Shown here: piece after piece, positions 4,892 through 8,779 of the stretch
How the letters are laid out: every line of letters starts with the position of its first letter
Numbering within the stretch: position 1 is the first letter of the stretch
Origin: SZUA-217 sp036446835
Lineage (GTDB): Bacteria; Actinomycetota; Acidimicrobiia; Spongiisociales; ZC4RG35
DNA length: 8,779 bases
NCBI GenBank assembly: GCA_036446835.1
Contig: JAZFTT010000248.1
Span: 1 to 8,779 of the forward strand
Direction of reading: 5' to 3'
Notes under the pieces: model-generated
What the model saw: the letters and a program-made list of their open reading frames with translations, nothing else
Database searches by the model: none
What the model was told of the DNA's origin: nothing
Position numbers and translations under genes: made by a program

Positions 4892-6201
4892 CTCTTCGAC
4901 CGATTTCGAGCTACGAAGTGAATTGGGTTACCGACGAAGTCGTACTTGTCACGCAGACGATTCTCCAGGAACCGAAGATAGTCCTCACCGAGGTCTCCAC
5001 CGGAGATGAAAATCACAAACGTCGGTGGCGACACCCCAGCTTGGACGACGTAGTGGATTTTCGGTCTCCTTCCTTTTCGTACCGGTGGTGGATGGGCCTG
5101 AGTCCATGCGCGTATGTCTCGATTGAGAGGGCCGGTGGGGATTCTCTTCACCCTGGTCTCGAAGACGGCCTCGATGGCAGCTCCCAGCCGGCCAACCCGG
5201 GCGCCAGTCAATGCGGAAATCCTCAGGGCGGGCGCCCATGAGATGAAGCCAAACCGGTCGGGCAGCGATCTTTCGGTCAATTCACGTCGCTCTTCATCAA
5301 GGACGTCCCATTTGTTGAGGAGTATCAGAATCCCGGCACCGGCGGCAACGATCTCGCTGGCGATTCTCTGATCCTGATGTGTCACACCCTCTCCCGCGTC
5401 GATAATTAGAAGAGCCACGTCGGCCTCTTCGAGAGCCTCTCGAGCACGGAGGACAGCGTAGAAATCGGCATCCTCGGAGATCTGCGGCCTACGTCTGATC
5501 CCGGCGGTGTCCACGATGCGATAGGTCTCACCGTTTATCTCAACATTGACGTCGATCGGGTCTCTCGTCGTTCCCGGAACCTCGGAGACGATCACCCGTT
5601 CTTCGCCGAGGAGGTAGTTGAGGAGCGTGGACTTGCCGACGTTTGGCCGGCCGACGATCGCGATCCTTGGGAGCTGATCCTCCTCATCGAACGCTCTGCT
5701 CTCGGGTAACACGGCAACTACTTCGTCGAGAAGATCACCCACGCCTCTGCCGTGGTATGCGCTGATGGCCTGGGGATCTCCGAGTCCTAAACCCCAGAAG
5801 CGGTCGATGTTCCACTCAGCGGTTTCGTCATCGATCTTGTTTGCAGCGAGGACGATGGGGATATCGGCGGATCGAAGGATCGAGATCACGCCTGTGTCGT
5901 CATTCGTGATCTCAGTGGTGCCATCAACCACCAGAATCACGGCATCTGCGCCGGACACTGCGCCCTCGGCCTGCTCGCGAATCGACCGGTTGAGATCGCC
6001 TCCGGGTTTGACTTCCCAGCCGCCGGTGTCGACGAGGATGAACTCGCGACCGGCCCAGTCTGCCTCGAACTCCCGACGGTCGCGGGTAACCCCCGAGAGC
6101 TCCTCCACAACTGCAGACCGCGACCCGATGATCCGATTGACGAGGGTGGACTTTCCAACGTTCGGCCTTCCCACCACTGCCACTACAGGCTTGACGCTCA
6201 T
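4888..6201 (-). CDS. der: ribosome-assembly GTPase Der (EngA)
   Basis: A 437-aa double-GTPase that binds 50S precursors and is needed for late large-subunit assembly; it is essential in bacteria studied. G domain 1 has GRPNVGKST (11-19), DTGG (58-61), NKID (121-124) and SAY (147-149). G domain 2 has GRPNVGKST (184-192), PGTTRD (209-214), DTAG (231-234), NKWD (296-299) and SAL (329-331). The C-terminal KH-like domain runs from about 355 to the end, with the usual IHYVVQAGVSPPTFVIF block. All G motifs are intact and the length is normal. ATG 6201 has AGGAG six bases upstream. The gene is third in the operon, 45 bases after ispH, and overlaps the next gene by four bases. Confidence 0.97.
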   Translation of the reverse strand: MSVKPVVAVVGRPNVGKSTLVNRIIGSRSAVVEELSGVTRDRREFEADWAGREFILVDTGGWEVKPGGDLNRSIREQAEGAVSGADAVILVVDGTTEITNDDTGVISILRSADIPIVLAANKIDDETAEWNIDRFWGLGLGDPQAISAYHGRGVGDLLDEVVAVLPESRAFDEEDQLPRIAIVGRPNVGKSTLLNYLLGEERVIVSEVPGTTRDPIDVNVEINGETYRIVDTAGIRRRPQISEDADFYAVLRAREALEEADVALLIIDAGEGVTHQDQRIASEIVAAGAGILILLNKWDVLDEERRELTERSLPDRFGFISWAPALRISALTGARVGRLGAAIEAVFETRVKRIPTGPLNRDIRAWTQAHPPPVRKGRRPKIHYVVQAGVSPPTFVIFISGGDLGEDYLRFLENRLRDKYDFVGNPIHFVARNRSKR

Positions 6202-6246
6202 CCAGGGCTCCTGATCACAATGTTGGTGTCCGATAGCCGAGCGCCA

Positions 6247-7296
6247 TCAGGGGCTGATGAGGTCCAGTGCCTCAGTTGCTGTCCATTGGCGGTCTCTCTC
6301 GATCCAGGATTCGCTGCCTGGCCTCTGCGCAGTAACCCCGGCCTCGACGAGCTGCTGGAGCGTGGTCACGAACGCACGAAGCTGTGGGGGAAGTGGAAAG
6401 TACTCCTCCTCCTCTGTGGCGCGCCACAGATCGAAACCATGAACCGGAGAAAGCCGATCGATCACCTGTTGAACCAGATGGTCTGGCGCTGAAGCTCCTG
6501 CGGTGAGCCCAACCGTGGTCACATCGGTCAGCCACTTGTCCTCGATGTCGGCGGCGGAGTCGATCCTGTGTGCTGCCACACCGTTCTCGTGAGACACACG
6601 CACCAGAGCCTGGGTGTTTGACGAATTGTGTGATCCGACGACAAGAACCAGATCACATTCGGAGGCGAGCTGCTTGACCGCCTCCTGACGATTGGTGGTG
6701 GCGTAGCAGAGATCAGACTTGCGTGCCGTCTTCAGGTCGGGAAACCGTTCCAGGGCGTCGTCCATCACTTTTTCCCATTCGTAGAGACCAAGCGTCGTTT
6801 GGGCGACCAGCGCCACTTTCTCGGGATCTGCCGGGTCGAAGTCACCTAGACCGACTTCCGGCTCGACAAGGCTGATGGCCTGTGGCGCCTCGGCAATCGT
6901 GCCCACCGCCTCGTCGTGGCCCGTGTGGCCGACATAGATGATGTCGAAGCCCTTCTTTGACAGTTGCCTGACCTCATGGTGCACCTTGGTTACCAGGGGG
7001 CAAACGGCGTCGATCACCACGGCTGCCCTGCCCCCGGCGGCTTCGACTACTTCCGGAGCTGAGCCATGTGCCGACAGCATGATCGGGGCACCTTCCGGAA
7101 CCTCGGCGATGTCGTCGACGAACACCACGCCGACACGTTCGAACGCACCGACAACCCACTCGTTGTGCACGATTTCGTGAAAGCAGTAGACCGGCCCGTC
7201 GAAGATGCGGGTCATCCAAGTGAGGGCCTTGATAGCCATCTCAACTCCGGCGCAGAAGCCTCGAGGCTCGGCCAAGAGAACACGTTCAACGGTCAT
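6247..7296 (-). CDS. ispH: 4-hydroxy-3-methylbut-2-enyl diphosphate reductase (IspH/LytB)
   Basis: A 349-aa [4Fe-4S] enzyme for the last MEP-pathway step, reducing HMBPP to isopentenyl and dimethylallyl diphosphate in the cytoplasm. The three cluster Cys are present: C15 (PRGFCAGV), C99 (DAVCPLVTKVH) and C197 (DLCYATTNRQ). Substrate-binding residues are conserved: His44 in HEIVHN, His77 in SAHGSA, Glu129 in GHDEAVGT (the proton-relay Glu; relatives usually read HPEVEGT), TT at 167-168 and GSHNSSNT (221-228). The C-terminus keeps the TAGASAP block. The tail of roughly 45 residues after it is longer than in E. coli, as is common in actinobacteria. It lies between cmk and der, 31 and 45 bases apart, so co-transcription is likely. 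Confidence 0.97.
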   Translation of the reverse strand: MTVERVLLAEPRGFCAGVEMAIKALTWMTRIFDGPVYCFHEIVHNEWVVGAFERVGVVFVDDIAEVPEGAPIMLSAHGSAPEVVEAAGGRAAVVIDAVCPLVTKVHHEVRQLSKKGFDIIYVGHTGHDEAVGTIAEAPQAISLVEPEVGLGDFDPADPEKVALVAQTTLGLYEWEKVMDDALERFPDLKTARKSDLCYATTNRQEAVKQLASECDLVLVVGSHNSSNTQALVRVSHENGVAAHRIDSAADIEDKWLTDVTTVGLTAGASAPDHLVQQVIDRLSPVHGFDLWRATEEEEYFPLPPQLRAFVTTLQQLVEAGVTAQRPGSESWIERDRQWTATEALDLISP

Positions 7297-7327
7297 ACGA
7301 GTCCAATGGTAGGAGCGACCTGAGGAA

Positions 7328-7975
7328 TCAGGACTTCGCGGAGATAAGCGAGAGAACCTTCTCCACCACCTCGTCGAACGTCAGGTCGGAGGTGTCGATG
7401 ATTGCCGCGCCATCCGGAACGGTAAGAGGTGAGGCTTCGCGGCTGGAGTCGAGATGATCTCTTCTGGCAAGTTCCTTCATCACCTGGTCGGGATCGTCTC
7501 CTACCTGGGTGGCACGTCGCTTAGCCCTGACCTCGGGACGAGCGTCCAAGTAGATCTTCAAGGCTGCGTCCGGGAAGACCACCGAACCGATGTCGCGGCC
7601 CTCCACTACCGCTCGCCCACCATGTTTGGCGACCCAGGCCCGCTGATGATCGACCAAGATCTCACGGACTCCAGGATGTGAGGAGACCTGAGAAGCGGCG
7701 ACCGTGACACGGTCTCCCCGAATCTCCGACGAGACATCCTCGCCGTCGAGAAACATGAGCCCCTCGTCCTGATCCAGTGATATCCCGGCGACAACGGCTA
7801 CCACGGCTCTGGAATCCTCTAGGTCGATTCCCTCCCGGAGAACTGCCAGGGTCCCGGCACGGTAGGAGGCGCCGGTATCGAGATGTGGCAACCCGGCCTC
7901 GGCGGCTACTGCCTTTGACACCGTGCTTTTCCCGGTGCCACCAGGCCCGTCGACAGTGACGATCATCTGATTCAC
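7328..7975 (-). CDS. cmk: cytidylate kinase
   Basis: A 215-aa enzyme phosphorylating CMP/dCMP with ATP, needed for pyrimidine nucleotide salvage and CTP supply. The P-loop is GPGGTGKST (10-18). LDTGASYRAGTL matches the CMP-binding DTGAMYR segment with Ser in place of Met. VVEGRDIGSVVFPDAALKIYL is the family core, and RRDHLDSSREASPL forms the LID and CMP contacts. Full length. The GTG at 7975 gives the longest product; the ATG at 7966 (MIVTVDGPGG) would fit the family as well. Neither has a good ribosome site. It is the first gene of the operon with ispH, der and the 45-aa gene, and is divergent from the SOS-controlled DUF222 gene. Confidence 0.95.
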   Translation of the reverse strand: MNQMIVTVDGPGGTGKSTVSKAVAAEAGLPHLDTGASYRAGTLAVLREGIDLEDSRAVVAVVAGISLDQDEGLMFLDGEDVSSEIRGDRVTVAASQVSSHPGVREILVDHQRAWVAKHGGRAVVEGRDIGSVVFPDAALKIYLDARPEVRAKRRATQVGDDPDQVMKELARRDHLDSSREASPLTVPDGAAIIDTSDLTFDEVVEKVLSLISAKS

Positions 7976-8039
7976 GATCGCCGAGATTAGGGGAATCCAG
8001 GGTTTCTCAGATTTTTCTTGTCTTTTTTGTTTATGCCTC

Positions 8040-8068
8040 TTGACTTTTGTGTTGATCGAACGTATGTT
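8040..8068 (+). promoter_or_regulatory. sigma70-type promoter of the DUF222 gene
   Basis: TTGACT (8040-8045), a 17-base spacer and TATGTT (8063-8068) form a good housekeeping-type promoter. The predicted transcription start is about 8075-8076, exactly at the second in-frame ATG. The -10 box lies within the LexA operator, so repressor binding would block polymerase. Confidence 0.65.
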
Positions 8069-8072
8069 CGAT
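8055..8072 (+). promoter_or_regulatory. LexA (SOS) operator
   Basis: ATCGAACGTATGTTCGAT has perfect 7-base arms ATCGAAC/GTTCGAT around GTAT and fits the Gram-positive/actinobacterial SOS box CGAAC-N4-GTTCG. It covers the -10 box of the DUF222 promoter and so should repress it until DNA damage removes LexA. It might also affect the divergent cmk promoter, which is about 90 bases from the cmk start. Confidence 0.85.
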
Positions 8073-8075
8073 GAT

Positions 8076-8779
8076 ATGGATTGGTCTCATGCGACACCAG
8101 ATGAGATCGACCGGGGTTTCGATCAGTTCGGCGGTCTAACCGCAGCGGGCATGGCCCAATTGTGCTCCTTGATTCAGGCTGCCGACGTGTCTCAAACTTG
8201 GATGCGGGACGGCGCCCGGTCATTGTCTGATTGGGTTTCTGCCCGGTTACGGGTTCGTCCCGACACGGCACGTCAACTGGTTTCGGTTGCTCGGAGACTG
8301 TCGGATCTTCCTGTGTTGTCTGAACGGTTTGCAGCTGGTGATCTTTCTTTGGACCAGGTTGACGCCATTTCCCGGATGGCTACTGCTGACACCGAGACCG
8401 GGTTGATCGAAGATGCGTTGGGTCTGAATAACGCCCAGTTGGATCGGAAAGCCCGGAGGGCGAACCCTCCCACGGTTGTCGATGAGGCCGAAGCTCACCG
8501 GGTGCGGGCCTTGTGGATCCAGCGGACCCTCGACGGAGCATCAGGGAGATTGACTGCTCATCTGCCTCACCTCGACCTGGAAATAGTCGAAACAGCCATA
8601 AGAGACCGGGCCGACAAGATCGGTCCCGACCCGCAAACCGGTTTGTTCGACGCCTATTCACAGCGGATGGCGGACGGGTTGGTGCAAGTTTGTGCCACCA
8701 CAGGAGACCAAACCACCACCACCACTCCTCCTCAGATTGTGGTTCACGCTGATCTTGATGCGTTGACCACGGTTGATTC
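8076..8779 (+). CDS. DUF222 / 13E12-family HNH endonuclease, N-terminal part, LexA-controlled
   Basis: At least 234 residues; the frame is open at the window edge. The sequence is typical of the DUF222 domain found N-terminal to an HNH nuclease in actinobacterial 13E12-repeat proteins: an N-terminal helix region, then SLSDWVSARLRVRPDTARQL, ARRLSDLPVLSERFAAGDLS and LDQVDAISRMA, then the later block with GRLTAHLPHLDLEIVETAI and QRMADGLVQVC, followed by a Thr-rich linker (TTTTTPP). The HNH motif would lie beyond the edge. An in-frame ATG at 8064 sits inside the -10 box and would be upstream of the mRNA; ATG 8076 matches the predicted transcription start, giving a leaderless message. The exact role of these nucleases is unsettled; they are multicopy and mobile-like in mycobacteria. 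Confidence 0.85.
   Translation, partial: MDWSHATPDEIDRGFDQFGGLTAAGMAQLCSLIQAADVSQTWMRDGARSLSDWVSARLRVRPDTARQLVSVARRLSDLPVLSERFAAGDLSLDQVDAISRMATADTETGLIEDALGLNNAQLDRKARRANPPTVVDEAEAHRVRALWIQRTLDGASGRLTAHLPHLDLEIVETAIRDRADKIGPDPQTGLFDAYSQRMADGLVQVCATTGDQTTTTTPPQIVVHADLDALTTVD

Noticed and set aside
5765..6214. 149-codon plus-strand open frame inside der
   Set aside because: It is antisense to the well-conserved Der G domain 1, with low-complexity Ser/Thr/Arg composition; a shadow frame.
8008..8031. T-rich tract (TTTTTCTTGTCTTTTTT) as an intrinsic terminator
   Set aside because: There is no stable hairpin directly before it and no gene ending there on the plus strand; it lies in a divergent promoter region.
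1..8779. CRISPR array, tRNA or rRNA genes
   Set aside because: No regularly spaced direct repeats, no cloverleaf-like segment and no conserved rRNA sequence were seen on reading either strand.

Overview
The window looks like the chromosome of a high-GC actinobacterium. The evidence is a DUF222-type (13E12/HNH) endonuclease gene behind a Gram-positive-style LexA box, a DUF2510 membrane protein, a LigA-like actinobacterial membrane protein, and a cmk-ispH-der gene order. A deep lineage such as Acidimicrobiia is possible, but that is inference; no rRNA or other marker settles it.

Layout. Positions 1-460 hold the 3' part of a decayed IS30-family insertion sequence. Its transposase is frameshifted, and its end truncates a cation-efflux-like gene on the minus strand (450-1070). 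From there to about 3.95 kb is an accessory stretch of single small genes in mixed orientation: a 3-TM protein, an isoprenylcysteine-methyltransferase-like protein, a nitroreductase, a LigA-like membrane protein and an unrecognised Cys-containing ORF. A second, 49-bp relic of the same IS type lies at 1284-1332. A 26-bp palindromic repeat recurs between these genes, with four full and two half copies, all between 1.2 and 3.6 kb. None was found in the housekeeping part.

From 4.27 to 4.73 kb are two tiny single-TM genes on the plus strand, the first carrying DUF2510. They converge on a minus-strand housekeeping operon running from 7975 down to 4754: cmk (cytidylate kinase), ispH (last step of the MEP isoprenoid pathway), der (double-GTPase for 50S assembly) and a 45-codon single-TM gene whose ATG overlaps the der stop codon as ATGA.

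Divergent from cmk, and running off the right edge, is the DUF222 gene. Its promoter has a near-perfect LexA/SOS operator laid over the -10 box. The promoter geometry predicts a leaderless start at 8076. No wholly new system is evident. The points most worth following up are the SOS-controlled leaderless endonuclease promoter, the 26-bp palindrome family with its possible link to IS30 ends, and the small coupled gene behind der.
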